Of a stretch of DNA of 64,000 nt, positions 52,004 through 61,264 are shown piece by piece. The stretch lies in the NCBI RefSeq assembly GCF_008329905.1, contig NZ_CP032155.1, positions 4,340,001-4,404,000 of the forward strand. The letters run 5' to 3'. Numbering within the stretch: the stretch's first letter is position 1; every line of letters starts with the position of its first letter. The position numbers and the translations under genes are program-made. The notes beneath the pieces were generated by a model. The model did not search any database. It had not been told where the DNA came from and was given only the letters and a program-made list of their open reading frames with translations. The DNA comes from Mycobacterium sp. ELW1. Lineage in GTDB: Bacteria; Actinomycetota; Actinomycetes; Mycobacteriales; Mycobacteriaceae.

Positions 52004-52917
52004 ATGGCGACTGAGCCTGGTTGGTATCCTGATCCGCTCGGCGGTCAGGGAGCGCGTTACTGGGACGGCACCCAGTGGGATGGCGCCATTCAGCCCGGGC
52101 CTCCGACCGGTCCCCTAGCTGCGCAGGAGTTCCCAGAGCTACCGCCACCGCCCGTGGCGGGGAAATCGCGTCGCCTGTGGCCGTTATGGGCGCTGGGCGC
52201 TGCAGTCGTAATCGCCATAGGTGCAACGGTATTCGTGTTGACTCGCCCCGCCGGGGAGCCTCCGCCGTCCGCGTCGACAATCACACCGACGACGACGGCC
52301 ACACCGAGCGTGCCGAAGGCCGACCAGGTCGCTGCGGAAGTGCAGTCGTCCATGCAGTCGAAACTCGACACCGATCCCGACCTTTCGCCGTTGCACCTCA
52401 AGGTGGTTCACGTCGACCTGGTGAACAAGGCGGGCAACGAATTCAAGGGCATCGCGCAGGTGAAGACGTCGCGCGGGACGAGTCGAGTCACGACGTGCCG
52501 ATTGATGTCACTTCAGATGGCGACAAAACGTTATGGGAGGCCGCGCCCGGCGCGTTTCTGTTCGCGGTTCAAGACATGCCGACGCCCACCCGGGCAGCAC
52601 CGCCACCGCCGGCGCCCGCCCCACGCCCGGTCCCTGTCCCGGTCCCGGTCCCGGTCCCCAGCACTGTGGAAAACTTCAGGATCTGCCCATCAGGGTTAAC
52701 CGGTGTCGCCACCGACGACACCAGTTGCGCGTTCGCAGACAGCGTCCGGGCAGCCTGGTACTCCCAACCCGGTACCACCGTTGTCGCCTATAGCCCGGTG
52801 ACCCACCAGTCCTACCTGATGACGTGCTTCGTGAACGCGACGAATGTGTGGCCGGGATCTAAGCGATGCTCCGGCGTCAACGCCCAGGGCACGCTCCTGA
52901 TTGTGTACATCAACTAG
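52004..52917 (+). pseudogene. DUF2510 membrane-anchored protein, copy 2, frameshifted
   Basis: The ATG follows a GGGGGAGG ribosome site. The first part parallels copy 1: GWYPDPLGGQGARYWDGTQWDG, a membrane helix near residue 65, and KLDTDPDLSPLHLKVVHVDLVNKAGNEFKGIAQVKTSRGT. The frame then turns to nonsense, but another frame goes on with SHDVPIDVTSDGDKTLWE, a Pro-Val repeat (PVPVPVPVPVPS) and a last domain with cysteines (RICPSGLTGVATDDTSCAF). The break coincides with a tandem GAGTC at 52480-52489; removing one copy restores a 302-residue protein. Unlike the one-base breaks, this is a typical slippage mutation. Confidence 0.78.
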
Positions 52918-53213
52918 CCAAACAAGGCGGCGATGACATCGGCAGCCGCCTGCGCTGACCGACAGGCGAGGTGACCGCAGACGCCGACGGTCACTCGATC
53001 GATTCGTGGCCGAGGTGCTGTTGCACGACCGGGAGCGGGATGCCGGCTTGGATGAGCCAGCTGGCGCAGGTCGTGGATCCGCAGTTCGACGGGGTGAAGG
53101 GTGCGGCGTCGGCCTCATTGTCGAGGGACTCGGAGGTTACTTATGTCAGCGCGGAACCGGACCTGACAGTAGTTGCTGGCATCCTTGCGCTCGCGGAGTC
53201 GCAATGTCGCCAT
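52914..53213 (-). pseudogene. Remnant of a phage tyrosine integrase
   Basis: On the minus strand the ATG at 53213 opens MATLRLRERKDASNYCQVRFRAD-like residues, the N-terminus of a tyrosine-type phage integrase. The centre is missing. The C-terminal end follows: VELRIHDLR, then, in another frame, CASWLIQAGIPLPVVQQHLGHESI, then, in a third frame, VTVGVCGHL and a tail AQAAADVIAALFG before TAG. Thus one large internal deletion and at least two small indels have destroyed it. The catalytic RHR and HLGH pieces are partly readable; the last tyrosine reads Cys. It lies just downstream of ssrA, as expected for an element that integrated into the tmRNA gene. Confidence 0.8.
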
Positions 53214-53239
53214 GCGTGGGGTGAAAATGTGGACGTGGA

Positions 53240-53264
53240 AAAGGCCCCCAATTTGGGGGCCTTT
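53240..53264 (-). terminator. Intrinsic terminator of ssrA
   Basis: A perfect 10-bp stem (AAAGGCCCCC / GGGGGCCTTT) with a five-base loop lies 13 bases after the 3' end of the tmRNA, read on the minus strand. The U tract is short (four), as is common in mycobacteria. Confidence 0.8.
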
Positions 53265-53277
53265 ACCAGCATCTTTC

Positions 53278-53644
53278 GGTGGAGCTGCCGGGAATTGAAC
53301 CCGGGTCCTACGGCATTCCCTCAAGGCTTCTCCGTGCGCAGTTCGCTATGTCTCTACTTGGATCTCCTGATCTCGCGAACAAGTCAGGATGACGATCCCA
53401 GTCGCTGTTTGATGTCCCCACAGGTCCCGCGACCGAACCCGTGGGTGGGTCCCTCTAGATGACGCCAGGGTCCGGGTCGAGGGCAGTCCCGGTCTGACGG
53501 ATTAGCTTCGCTTAGGCAGCGAGAGCGTAATCGCGCTGATTGGAATCGGCGCTTAATTGGTTGCAACGACGCTTACGGTGGTCTCTTGCCTGCACCGGCA
53601 CGCTTCCCTTGATTCGATGCGCGAAGTCGAAACCGATCAGCCCC
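53278..53644 (-). ncRNA. ssrA: Transfer-messenger RNA (tmRNA)
   Basis: The 367-base RNA rescues stalled ribosomes with SmpB. The 5' end GGGGCUG pairs with CAGCUCC at the 3' end and makes the alanine identity wobble G3-U70. The T arm reads GGGUUCAAUUCCC. The tag frame codes ADSNQRDYALAA followed by UAA (53512-53550). The base after CC at the 3' end is G, so the final A of CCA is not encoded. The length agrees with the 368-base mycobacterial RNA. The smpB gene lies a few kilobases away, as in M. tuberculosis. Confidence 0.97.
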
Positions 53645-53651
53645 TCGCACC

Positions 53652-53707
53652 CCGGCCGAGGTTCGGCCGGATTTCCAATGGTACGCGAGGTGTAACCCCG
53701 AACTGAA
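53652..53707 (-). promoter_or_regulatory. Candidate ssrA promoter and leader hairpin
   Basis: On the minus strand TTCAGT (53707-53702) and TACCAT (53683-53678) are spaced by 18 bases and fit a vegetative promoter. Between them and the mature 5' end lies the inverted repeat CCGGCCGA-GGT-TCGGCCGG (53652-53670), an eight-base hairpin that would sit in the leader removed by RNase P. Confidence 0.4.
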
Positions 53708-53795
53708 GTGCATTAATCCCGCGTCGAGATCGACGTTGTGCAGCGATCCACTCGCACTTCCCCTGCGGTTTGTCGGTTTGGGCGAGAAAAAAATG

Positions 53796-53816
53796 AGACT
53801 TTGTCTACAGTGAGAC
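53796..53816. promoter_or_regulatory. Candidate TetR operator
   Basis: AGAC-TTT-GTCT (53796-53806) is an inverted repeat, and a second AGAC at 53813-53816 gives GTCT-ACAGTG-AGAC. It overlaps the start region of the TetR gene at 53818, so autorepression is likely. Confidence 0.4.
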
Positions 53817-53817
53817 G

Positions 53818-54408
53818 ATGTCTGAAAGTCTTCGGGTGCGCAAACGGCAGCGGACCCGGGAGCGCATCGCCACCGCGGCCGCCCAGCTGGTGTCGGCCAA
53901 CGGGCTGAGCGCGACGACCGTCGAGCAGATCGCCGAAGCCGCCGACGTGGCCCGGGCGACGTTCTTCCGGTACTTCGAGTCCAAGGAATACGCCGTCGCC
54001 GAGGGCTTCACCTCGACCTGGATCGCCGCGATCACCGACGCCTTGCGCCGCCAACCCGCAGACCTGTCCGTCAACGACGCACTCAGCGCCGCGTTCGCCG
54101 AACTCACCCCTGGCTTCGGTGCGGTCGAGAGCAGCGTCGCCGAAATAGAGCGCCAGACCCGCGACTCGCTGACCCTGCGGGCCTGGACGCTGCTGTGCTA
54201 CCTGAACTTCGAGGCCGCCATCGCCGAGGCGATCGCGCCCCGGCTGCCCGATCTCACCGTCGACGATCCGCGCCCGCGCCTCATCGGTGCGCTGGCGATG
54301 GCGTCGGTCCGGATCTCGATTGACGACTGGCTGCGCGACGGCGGATCGCTGTCGGACCGAATCTCCCGCGCGGTCAACTCCATGACCCCGTGCCCGATCA
54401 AGAATTGA
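53818..54408 (+). CDS. TetR-family regulator of the DUF1214/sulfotransferase operon
   Basis: A 196-residue regulator. The HTH is RERIATAAAQLVSANGLSATTVEQIAEAADVARATFFRYFESKEYAVAEGF. The ligand domain has no special motif. It is transcribed in the same direction as the next two genes, and the DUF1214 gene starts seven bases after its stop. The inverted repeat just in front of it is a likely operator. Confidence 0.88.
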   Translation: MSESLRVRKRQRTRERIATAAAQLVSANGLSATTVEQIAEAADVARATFFRYFESKEYAVAEGFTSTWIAAITDALRRQPADLSVNDALSAAFAELTPGFGAVESSVAEIERQTRDSLTLRAWTLLCYLNFEAAIAEAIAPRLPDLTVDDPRPRLIGALAMASVRISIDDWLRDGGSLSDRISRAVNSMTPCPIKN

Positions 54409-54415
54409 GGACCGA

Positions 54416-55498
54416 ATGAGTGGCGAAAAGTCGCTAGAAGCATGGGAATTCGTCCGTAAGGTTCTCGACGATCTGACCGGTCAGATCAAACAGGACGCCC
54501 GCGACGAGCGCGAAATACTCGAGGGACTGCGTGTACTCAACCGGGTGATCGCGCTGTGCACCGAGTTGTCGGTGGACATCGACCCGGACCATCCGCATTT
54601 CGTCGACATGTGCACACCCTCGCGCTTCGTGGGCGGACCCAACCCACACGGCGCCTACCCGCTGGCCATGATCAGCGGCGACCGGGCCTACCGCGTCACC
54701 GGCACCAGGGGCACGTCGACGTACCTGGGCATCCAGGTCTTGGCCGGCACCGGGATGAATCCGCGCCGGATGAGCAACTACCTGTCCGACCGCGATCTGG
54801 TCCTCGACGAGAGTGGCCGGTTCGACATCGTCTTCGCCGCCACCCGTCCCGCCGACAGCGACCTCGCAGGCGCGCAGTGGATCGAGATCCCCGCTGACGC
54901 CACCTCGATCGTGGTACGCGACTACATCGCCGACCCTGACACTGAAATCCCTGTGCAGCTCCATATTTCACTGCTCGGCGAGGTACCGCCGCCGGCACCG
55001 CTGTCCGACGAGACGCTGGCCGCACAGCTCACGGCGATGGGCTGGACCATCGTCAAACTGACAACCCTGCACCGCACCGTGCGCCCCGACCTCCTGGATA
55101 CCCCCAACGTCCTGATCACCTCCGGTGCGGAGAACCTGGGCGGCGAGAACACCACACCGGACAACCTGTACATGCTCGGCATGTTCGATCTGGAACCACA
55201 CCAGAACCTGCAGCTGACCTTCCTCCCGCCCGAAACCCGTTACTGGTCAGTGACTTTGGAAAGTATCTGGCATGAATGCCTGGAGCCGCTGCTACGCTCC
55301 AGCTCGGTGACCAACAAGGGCGTCTCCCCCGATCCCGACGGATACGTCCGGCTCACGATCGGAGCCCAGGACTCCGGCACGGGCCACTGGCTGGACACCG
55401 GTGGACGTCGACGCGGTTTCATCGTCGTCCGCTGGCTGGACAACCCGAATGCACCGGATGTGACAGTTCGTCTGCTGGACAAGGAGGTTCAGAAATGA
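54416..55498 (+). CDS. DUF1214 domain protein
   Basis: A 360-residue protein without signal peptide. The C-terminal half is DUF1214-like (NLYMLGMFDLEPHQNLQLTFLPPETRYWSVTLESIWHE and GFIVVRWLDN), while the N-terminal half has HPHFVDMCTPSRFVGGPNPHGAYPLAMISGDRAYRVTG. The function is unknown; such genes often lie beside sulfotransferase-like genes in mycobacteria, as here. Its stop overlaps the next ATG (ATGA). Confidence 0.8.
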   Translation: MSGEKSLEAWEFVRKVLDDLTGQIKQDARDEREILEGLRVLNRVIALCTELSVDIDPDHPHFVDMCTPSRFVGGPNPHGAYPLAMISGDRAYRVTGTRGTSTYLGIQVLAGTGMNPRRMSNYLSDRDLVLDESGRFDIVFAATRPADSDLAGAQWIEIPADATSIVVRDYIADPDTEIPVQLHISLLGEVPPPAPLSDETLAAQLTAMGWTIVKLTTLHRTVRPDLLDTPNVLITSGAENLGGENTTPDNLYMLGMFDLEPHQNLQLTFLPPETRYWSVTLESIWHECLEPLLRSSSVTNKGVSPDPDGYVRLTIGAQDSGTGHWLDTGGRRRGFIVVRWLDNPNAPDVTVRLLDKEVQK

Positions 55499-56676
55499 CA
55501 AGTGCGGTGCAAGCCCGCCTTGATCCGGCCAAACTGATCGAGCAGGCCTGCGAACTGGCCGGAAGCGACGACTTCGGCGCCGACGACGGCTGGCGGGAGA
55601 ACCTGTCCCGCATGGTCGACGACCTGGTCACCGAAGCCGACCTCTCCCCGCTCGGGGTGGAGATCGCGGCCGCCGATGTGATTGTGCCGCTGCGCAACCG
55701 GCTACAGATCACCGCGTGGCGCACCGCGCATCCCGAGATCGCCGACCAGCAGATCACTCAGCCGATCTTCATCCTCGGGCAGCCCCGCACCGGCACGACG
55801 ATCCTCTACGACCTGCTCAGCCAAGACCCCGACCTTCGGGCGCCGCTGACCTGGGAGGTCGATCACCCCTTCCCGGTCCCCCAGCCGGAGACCTACCAGA
55901 CCGACCCGCGCATCGACGAGACCCAAGCCCAGCTGGACATGACCGAGCAGCTGATGCCCGGCTTCATGAAGTTCCATCCGATGAGCGCACGCGGCGGCCA
56001 GGAATGCGTCCGGATCACCGCAGGCACGTTCTGCAGCATGATCTTCCCCACGCAGTACCGCCTCCCGAATTACCAGCACTGGCTGATGTACGAGGCCGAC
56101 CACGCGGCCGCCTACCGCTACCACCGCCAGTACCTGCAGCACCTGCAGTCCGGTGTGCCCGGCCAGTGGCTGCTGAAAAGCCCCGCCCACCTGTGGACCC
56201 TGGACACGCTGCTGGCCGAGTACCCCGACGCGATCCTGGTGCAGACCCATCGCGACCCCCTGGTGGTGATCTCCTCGATCAGCGCGCTGATCGCTCACCT
56301 ACAGAAACTGGCCAGCGACAACGCGACCGTCCAGCGCGCGGCCGGCCAGTGCGCGGCGGAGAACATCCTGGGACTCGACCGCCTGATGAAGTGGGTGGAC
56401 GACGGCGCGATCAGCCAGGATCGCGTCGTCAACGTGCGGTTCGCCGATTTCATGCAGGACCCGTTCGCCACCATCGGCGCGGTCTATGAGCGCCTGGGCC
56501 GCGAGCTCACCCCGATCGCCGAACAGCGCATGCGCGACCATCTCTCGGCCAACCCCGGCGACGGCGGCGGCAACCGCTACACCTGGGCCGATACCGGCCT
56601 CGATGCCGACGAGCTACGGGAGCGGGTACGCGCCTATCAGGAGCGCTACGACGTGCCGAGCGAAACACTGCGTTAG
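55495..56676 (+). CDS. Sulfotransferase-family protein
   Basis: A 393-residue P-loop protein. The PAPS 5'-phosphosulfate loop is FILGQPRTGTTILYDLLSQDP (from about residue 90). A 3'-phosphate-type segment follows at LVQTHRDPLVVISSISALIAHL, and WLLKSPAHLWTLDTLLAEYPDAI is typical of the mycobacterial group of sulfotransferases. It should transfer sulfate to a hydroxyl of an unknown lipid. A strong AAGGAGG site and the ATGA overlap with the DUF1214 gene decide the start; an upstream frame is rejected. Confidence 0.88.
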   Translation: MTSAVQARLDPAKLIEQACELAGSDDFGADDGWRENLSRMVDDLVTEADLSPLGVEIAAADVIVPLRNRLQITAWRTAHPEIADQQITQPIFILGQPRTGTTILYDLLSQDPDLRAPLTWEVDHPFPVPQPETYQTDPRIDETQAQLDMTEQLMPGFMKFHPMSARGGQECVRITAGTFCSMIFPTQYRLPNYQHWLMYEADHAAAYRYHRQYLQHLQSGVPGQWLLKSPAHLWTLDTLLAEYPDAILVQTHRDPLVVISSISALIAHLQKLASDNATVQRAAGQCAAENILGLDRLMKWVDDGAISQDRVVNVRFADFMQDPFATIGAVYERLGRELTPIAEQRMRDHLSANPGDGGGNRYTWADTGLDADELRERVRAYQERYDVPSETLR

Positions 56677-56808
56677 CTGCGGCGTGTAACGCAACCGGGG
56701 CCGCTGGCGATTTTCTCTATCGGAAGCACACTTCCCGCAAGTGCGCTATCAGGGGCGGCCCCGAAGGGACCACACGTCTGGAGGGTGCGGGCGAGCGATC
56801 GACGAGTT

Positions 56809-57654
56809 CTAGCGGACCGAGATCATTCCGACGGCGACCAACGCCATCACCATGCCCAGCACCTGCCAGCGGGTGACCCGTTCGCGTAGCACCACGATGG
56901 CCAGCAGCACGGTGGCCGCCGGGTACAGCGCCATCAGCACGCTGGCCAGTGACAGCATCGTGGCCTGCAGCGCCAGCAACGTCGCGACATTCGAGACGGT
57001 GTCCAACAGCGCGGCCACTATCGCCATCTTCAACGGAAATCCCTGTGGCGCATGAAAATTGCCGCTGAACGCGGCCACCAGCAGCACGATCGCCGTCGCC
57101 GAGACGCGGGCGAAGAACAACGGCCACAAGTGAGCATCGGCCGGAGCCTGGTGCAGCAGAACGAAGTTCAACCCGAACGCCAGCCCTGAGCCGACCGTCA
57201 ACCACGCCACCGATGCGGTGAACTTGTGCGGCCGAATGTCCTCGTCGGTGGCCTGCCGGCTGACCAGTACGACGGCGATCAACGCCAGCACGGTGCCCAC
57301 CCCGGCGATCAGGCCGGGCTGCTCCCCCATCGCGAGTCCCACACTGACCGGCACCGCAGCCACCAGAACAGCGGTCAACGGCGAGACAACCGAGATCGGT
57401 CCCGAGCCCAGTGCGGCGTAGAACCACCACACCCCGAACGCCTGGCTCACGCCGCACAGCAGACCCCAGACCACCGCCGGAGTCGACACCGTGCCGCCGA
57501 AAACCACTGCCAGGATCCCCAGCAGCACCATCGCCACCGGATAGGACACCAATACGACCCGCAGCGCGGCGACCCGTCGCGCCGCGATACCGCCGACGAA
57601 ATCGCTGACGCCGTAACCGATTGCCGATGCCAGCGCGAGCAGGATCCCGATCAG
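56809..57654 (-). CDS. EamA-family transporter (possible CTG start)
   Basis: A membrane protein of the drug/metabolite transporter superfamily with about ten helices in two EamA halves. The first obvious start is the GTG at 57552, which would remove the first helix. In the same frame upstream one reads [23 protein letters not shown], the normal first helix of the family, back to a CTG at 57654 that overlaps the smpB stop (CTGA). No ATG, GTG or TTG is available before an in-frame stop, so a CTG start is likely and gives 281 residues. The exported compound is unknown. Confidence 0.75.
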   Translation of the reverse strand: MIGILLALASAIGYGVSDFVGGIAARRVAALRVVLVSYPVAMVLLGILAVVFGGTVSTPAVVWGLLCGVSQAFGVWWFYAALGSGPISVVSPLTAVLVAAVPVSVGLAMGEQPGLIAGVGTVLALIAVVLVSRQATDEDIRPHKFTASVAWLTVGSGLAFGLNFVLLHQAPADAHLWPLFFARVSATAIVLLVAAFSGNFHAPQGFPLKMAIVAALLDTVSNVATLLALQATMLSLASVLMALYPAATVLLAIVVLRERVTRWQVLGMVMALVAVGMISVR

Positions 57655-58139
57655 AGCTTGCCCTTGGCCCGGCGGCCCAACTCCCGGATCACCTCTCGCT
57701 CCGCGTCACGCTTGGCCAGATCCTGCCGCTTGTCGTGCGCCTGCTTACCGCGGGCCAGCGCCAGTTCGACTTTGACCTTGCCGTCGGAGAAATACAACGA
57801 CAGCGGCACCAAGGTCAGGTTGCCGTCGCGGATCTTGCCCACCAGGTTGTCGATCTGGCTGCGGTGCAGCAGCAGCTTGCGGTTGCGCCGCGGCGCGTGG
57901 TTGGTCCAGGTGCCGTGGTGATACTCCGGGATATGCAGGTTGCGCAACCAGATCTCGCCGTCGTCGACGGTGGCGAACGCATCGGCCAGCGATGCGTGGC
58001 CTTCCCGCAGGCTCTTGACCTCGGTGCCCTGCAGGACGACGCCGGCCTCGTAGGTGTCGAGGATCGAATAGTTGTGCCGCGCCTTGCGATTGGTGGCGAC
58101 GATCTTGTGTTCGGGCTTCTTGTCCGGATTCTTGGCCAC
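57651..58139 (-). CDS. smpB: SmpB, tmRNA-binding protein
   Basis: A 162-residue protein that binds the tRNA-like part of tmRNA and brings it to stalled ribosomes. Recognisable parts are [82 protein letters not shown] and the C-terminal basic tail [10 protein letters not shown]. The start is the GTG of MAKNPDKK two bases after the ftsX stop. Its partner RNA gene lies about 4 kb away on the same strand. Confidence 0.95.
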   Translation of the reverse strand: MAKNPDKKPEHKIVATNRKARHNYSILDTYEAGVVLQGTEVKSLREGHASLADAFATVDDGEIWLRNLHIPEYHHGTWTNHAPRRNRKLLLHRSQIDNLVGKIRDGNLTLVPLSLYFSDGKVKVELALARGKQAHDKRQDLAKRDAEREVIRELGRRAKGKL

Positions 58140-58141
58140 CG

Positions 58142-59035
58142 CTACCGCCGGACGTACAAGCGCAGCGTGACGTAGCCGGTCAGACCGGCCATCAACACGC
58201 CGACGCCGAACATGATCGGCGATATGTAGAGGATGTCGGCATAGTCGATCCGGGCGATCAGATTGGCTTGGTAGAACTGGTTGAGCGCGTTCTCCAGGAA
58301 CGCCGCCCGCACCACGATCAGCCCGACAATCGCGATCACCACACCGATGGTGGCCGCGAGCACCGCCTCCAACAGGAACGGCAGCTGGGTGTACCACCGC
58401 GTGGCACCCACCATTCGCATGATGCCGATCTCCGTACGTCTGGTGTACGCGGCGACTTGAACCATGTTGGCGATCAACAGGATCGCACCGATCGCCTGCA
58501 CCATCGCGATGGCGAACGCCGCCGCCGACAGCCCGTCGAGCACCGCGAAGAGCCGGTCGATCAGCTCCTTCTGGTTCAGCACATTGAGCACACCGGGCTG
58601 ACCCATCATGGCGGCGTCGAAGTCCTTGTGCTGCTCGGGGTTGTCCAACTTGACGACGAACGAGGCCGGGAACGAATCCTTACTCGCGACGTCTTTGTAC
58701 TGCGGGAACTTCCGGATCGCGTCGTTGTAGGCGTCGTTGCGGTTCAGGAACCGGACCGACCGGACATCGTCGCGGGCTTCGATCTTGGCTCGCAACGCCT
58801 TACAGGGGTCGGCGTCGCAGGTGGGGTCGTTCGCCGAGACGTCGTTGGTCAGGAACACCTGGGTCTCGACGCGGTCGAGGTAGATGTTGCGCGAGTGGTC
58901 CGCCAACCGGACCACGAGCAGGCCGCCACCGAACAGGCCGATCGAGATGGCCGTGGTCAAGATCATGGCCACCGTCATGGTGACGTTGCGGCGAAGTCCG
59001 GTGAAGACCTCGTTGATGAGAAAGCCGAAGCGCAC
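58142..59035 (-). CDS. ftsX: FtsX, cell-division ABC-transporter-like membrane subunit
   Basis: A 297-residue protein with four membrane helices. After the first helix ([23 protein letters not shown]) comes a large extracytoplasmic domain (about 45-160, with a Cys pair CDADPCKA). The C-terminal three helices include [27 protein letters not shown], typical for FtsX. With FtsE it controls peptidoglycan hydrolases (RipC in mycobacteria) at the divisome. The GTG start abuts the ftsE stop. Confidence 0.96.
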   Translation of the reverse strand: MRFGFLINEVFTGLRRNVTMTVAMILTTAISIGLFGGGLLVVRLADHSRNIYLDRVETQVFLTNDVSANDPTCDADPCKALRAKIEARDDVRSVRFLNRNDAYNDAIRKFPQYKDVASKDSFPASFVVKLDNPEQHKDFDAAMMGQPGVLNVLNQKELIDRLFAVLDGLSAAAFAIAMVQAIGAILLIANMVQVAAYTRRTEIGIMRMVGATRWYTQLPFLLEAVLAATIGVVIAIVGLIVVRAAFLENALNQFYQANLIARIDYADILYISPIMFGVGVLMAGLTGYVTLRLYVRR

Positions 59036-59725
59036 TTAACGATCCATTCCGTAGACACCACGCTGCTCATCGCGAACGAGCCTGCCCAGGGACAGCTCCA
59101 CCACGCGCTGACGCATGGAGTCGACGATGTGGTGGTCGTGGGTGGCCATCAGCACGGTGGTTCCCGTGCGGTTGATCCGCTCGAGCAGATCCATGATGTC
59201 CTTACTGGTCTCAGGGTCCAGGTTGCCGGTGGGCTCGTCGGCCAGCAGCACGAGCGGCCGGTTGACGAACGCGCGCGCGATCGCCACGCGCTGCTGCTCG
59301 CCGCCGGACAGCTCGGCAGGCAGCCGGTTGGCCTTGCCGGACAGGCCCACCATCTCCAGGACCTCGGGAACCACGCGATTAATGGTGTCGGGCTTCTTGC
59401 CGATCACCTCCAGGGCGAAGGCGACGTTTTCGAACACCGTCTTCTGCTGCAGCAGCCGGAAGTCCTGGAACACGCAGCCGATCACCTGGCGCAGCTTGGG
59501 GACCTGACGGCCCGACAGCTTGTTGACGTGGAACTTCGACACCTGCAGGTCGCCGGAGGTGGGTGAGTCCTCGGCCAGCAGCAGCCGCATGAACGTGGAC
59601 TTGCCGGAGCCGGACGGGCCGATGAGGAAGACGAACTCACCCTTGTCGATCTTGACGCTGACATTGTCGAGGGCTGGCCGTGCCGACGACTTGTACTGCT
59701 TACTGACATGGTCGAGGGTGATCAT
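59036..59725 (-). CDS. ftsE: FtsE, cell-division ATPase
   Basis: A 229-residue ABC ATPase. Walker A is GPSGSGKS (about 36-43), the Q loop is CVFQDFRLL, the signature [15 protein letters not shown] and Walker [13 protein letters not shown], with a switch His in MATHDHHIV. It drives FtsX. The ATG at 59725 gives the exact family length; the upstream extension is Arg-rich and rejected. Confidence 0.96.
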   Translation of the reverse strand: MITLDHVSKQYKSSARPALDNVSVKIDKGEFVFLIGPSGSGKSTFMRLLLAEDSPTSGDLQVSKFHVNKLSGRQVPKLRQVIGCVFQDFRLLQQKTVFENVAFALEVIGKKPDTINRVVPEVLEMVGLSGKANRLPAELSGGEQQRVAIARAFVNRPLVLLADEPTGNLDPETSKDIMDLLERINRTGTTVLMATHDHHIVDSMRQRVVELSLGRLVRDEQRGVYGMDR

Positions 59726-59765
59726 CACGGCACGCCAGTGTAGCCGTCCGACGGACGGGACCCGG

Positions 59766-60242
59766 TTACTGCGTCGGCGCCGCGGGCGTGACCATCGGAC
59801 CTTGACCCGGTGCCGGCGTAGGAACCGGCGCAGGTGACGGGGTCGGAGTGGGCAGCCCCGGGATCTGGAACGGCAGCGGCCCAGGCGACGTTGATGACGT
59901 CGTCGGGCTCGTCGGGCTCGTCGTCTCGGTCGGTGTCGTCGTCTCCGTCGGGGTGGTGGTCTCCGTCGGAGTGGTCGTGGTCGTCGTCGTCCTGGTGGTC
60001 GTGGTGCGCTCCCGGACCTCGGTTCGCGGCACCCAGGTGTAGGACGGGTCGGGCACAAAGCCCGGGGGCACCACCTGTGTGTTCGGGGCCGTCGGCGTCA
60101 CGGTCTCCGGCTGATACGTCGCGTACAGCCACCAGACCGCGATGAACGCGGCCAGCAGCGCGGCAGTGGACGTGCGGACGCGACCCCACAGGATGTAGCT
60201 GGGCCAGCCTCGGCCTTCTCGGCGCGTCGGCGTCAACCTCAC
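59766..60242 (-). CDS. Proline/threonine-rich membrane protein (Rv3103c-like)
   Basis: A 158-residue protein with one membrane helix ([19 protein letters not shown]), an extracytoplasmic segment [21 protein letters not shown], and a low-complexity tail with repeated TTTPTE units and Pro/Thr. Position between ftsE and the MscS gene is that of Rv3103c in M. tuberculosis. Function unknown. Its start overlaps the MscS gene's stop by four bases. Confidence 0.8.
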   Translation of the reverse strand: MRLTPTRREGRGWPSYILWGRVRTSTAALLAAFIAVWWLYATYQPETVTPTAPNTQVVPPGFVPDPSYTWVPRTEVRERTTTTRTTTTTTTPTETTTPTETTTPTETTSPTSPTTSSTSPGPLPFQIPGLPTPTPSPAPVPTPAPGQGPMVTPAAPTQ

Positions 60243-61264
60243 CTCGACGACTCCGGACCTTGGTTCTCCTCGGCGCCACCCGCGGTCGCCGGATGCACTA
60301 TCGCCTCCACCATCGGTGAGCCGTCCGACGGGCTGGCGATGCCGGCGCGCATCAGCGCGGCGATCACGAGCACCCGAAGTTTGCGGCCGACGTCGAACTG
60401 TTTACCGGGCAGCGTGCGCGCAACCATGCGCAGGTTGACGGTGTCGAGCTCGATGCTTTCCACTCCCATCAACTGTGGCGCATCCAGAAGCAGGTCCTTG
60501 AGCCCCGGGTCCTTGATCGCCTTCTCGGATACCCCGTGCAGCACGTCGTTCACCCGGTTGAGGTCCGCGGTCGCCGGCACCGGGATGTCGATGACCGCGC
60601 GCGCCCAGTCCTTGGACAAATTCTGGGTCTTGACGATCTGCCCGTTCGGGATGGTCAGCACCTCGCCTTCCGACGAGCGCAGTTTGGTGATGCGCAGGGT
60701 GACGTCCTCGACGGTGCCGGTCGCCTCCTTCGCGATGCCGGCCACCGTCAGGGACACCAGATCGCCGAAGCCGTACTGCTTCTCGGTGATGATGAAAAAC
60801 CCGGACAGCAGGTCTTGGACGATGCGCTGGGCACCGAAGCCCAGCGCGGCGCCGAGCACGGCCGCCGGCGCCACCAGCGAGCTGACCGGGACGGCCAGCA
60901 CATCGGTGACCTCGACGACCACCATCACGGCCAGCAGAGCGATCGCCACGTAGGAGATGACCGACGCCACCGCCTGGCGGTGTTTGGCGCTCTCCGAGCG
61001 GACCAGTGCGTCGCTCTCCTGGAAGTCCGCGTCGATACGCCGGGAGATCCTCTGTGCCGACCAGTTGATGAACCGGGCCGCGAGCAGTCCGCCGATGAGC
61101 AGCAGGGTGATCCGCAGCCCCCGGGTGAGGATCCACTCGCCGATGTTGCCGTGCCAGAAGTCATGCCAACGCGCGGAGAACGGGAACGCCAGATAGCGCG
61201 TTCCCGTGGCGGACGCTACAAAATCAGGACCCGCGGCGGAGGCCGCAAAATCAGTCTTCGTCAT
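60239..61264 (-). CDS. Mechanosensitive channel (MscS family)
   Basis: A 341-residue protein. Three membrane helices (about 50-70, 105-130, 135-160) are followed by the MscS pore and beta domain: [33 protein letters not shown] and [33 protein letters not shown]. It would open under membrane tension and protect from osmotic shock. The ATG at 61264 overlaps the prfB end by 14 bases; an upstream frame runs inside prfB and is rejected. Equivalent position to Rv3104c. Confidence 0.9.
   Translation of the reverse strand: MTKTDFAASAAGPDFVASATGTRYLAFPFSARWHDFWHGNIGEWILTRGLRITLLLIGGLLAARFINWSAQRISRRIDADFQESDALVRSESAKHRQAVASVISYVAIALLAVMVVVEVTDVLAVPVSSLVAPAAVLGAALGFGAQRIVQDLLSGFFIITEKQYGFGDLVSLTVAGIAKEATGTVEDVTLRITKLRSSEGEVLTIPNGQIVKTQNLSKDWARAVIDIPVPATADLNRVNDVLHGVSEKAIKDPGLKDLLLDAPQLMGVESIELDTVNLRMVARTLPGKQFDVGRKLRVLVIAALMRAGIASPSDGSPMVEAIVHPATAGGAEENQGPESSR

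Noticed and set aside
45000..52900. Second copy of the ssrA 3' end (attR) for the lost island
   Set aside because: I looked for the T-arm and acceptor sequence by eye and did not find it; a proper search is needed.
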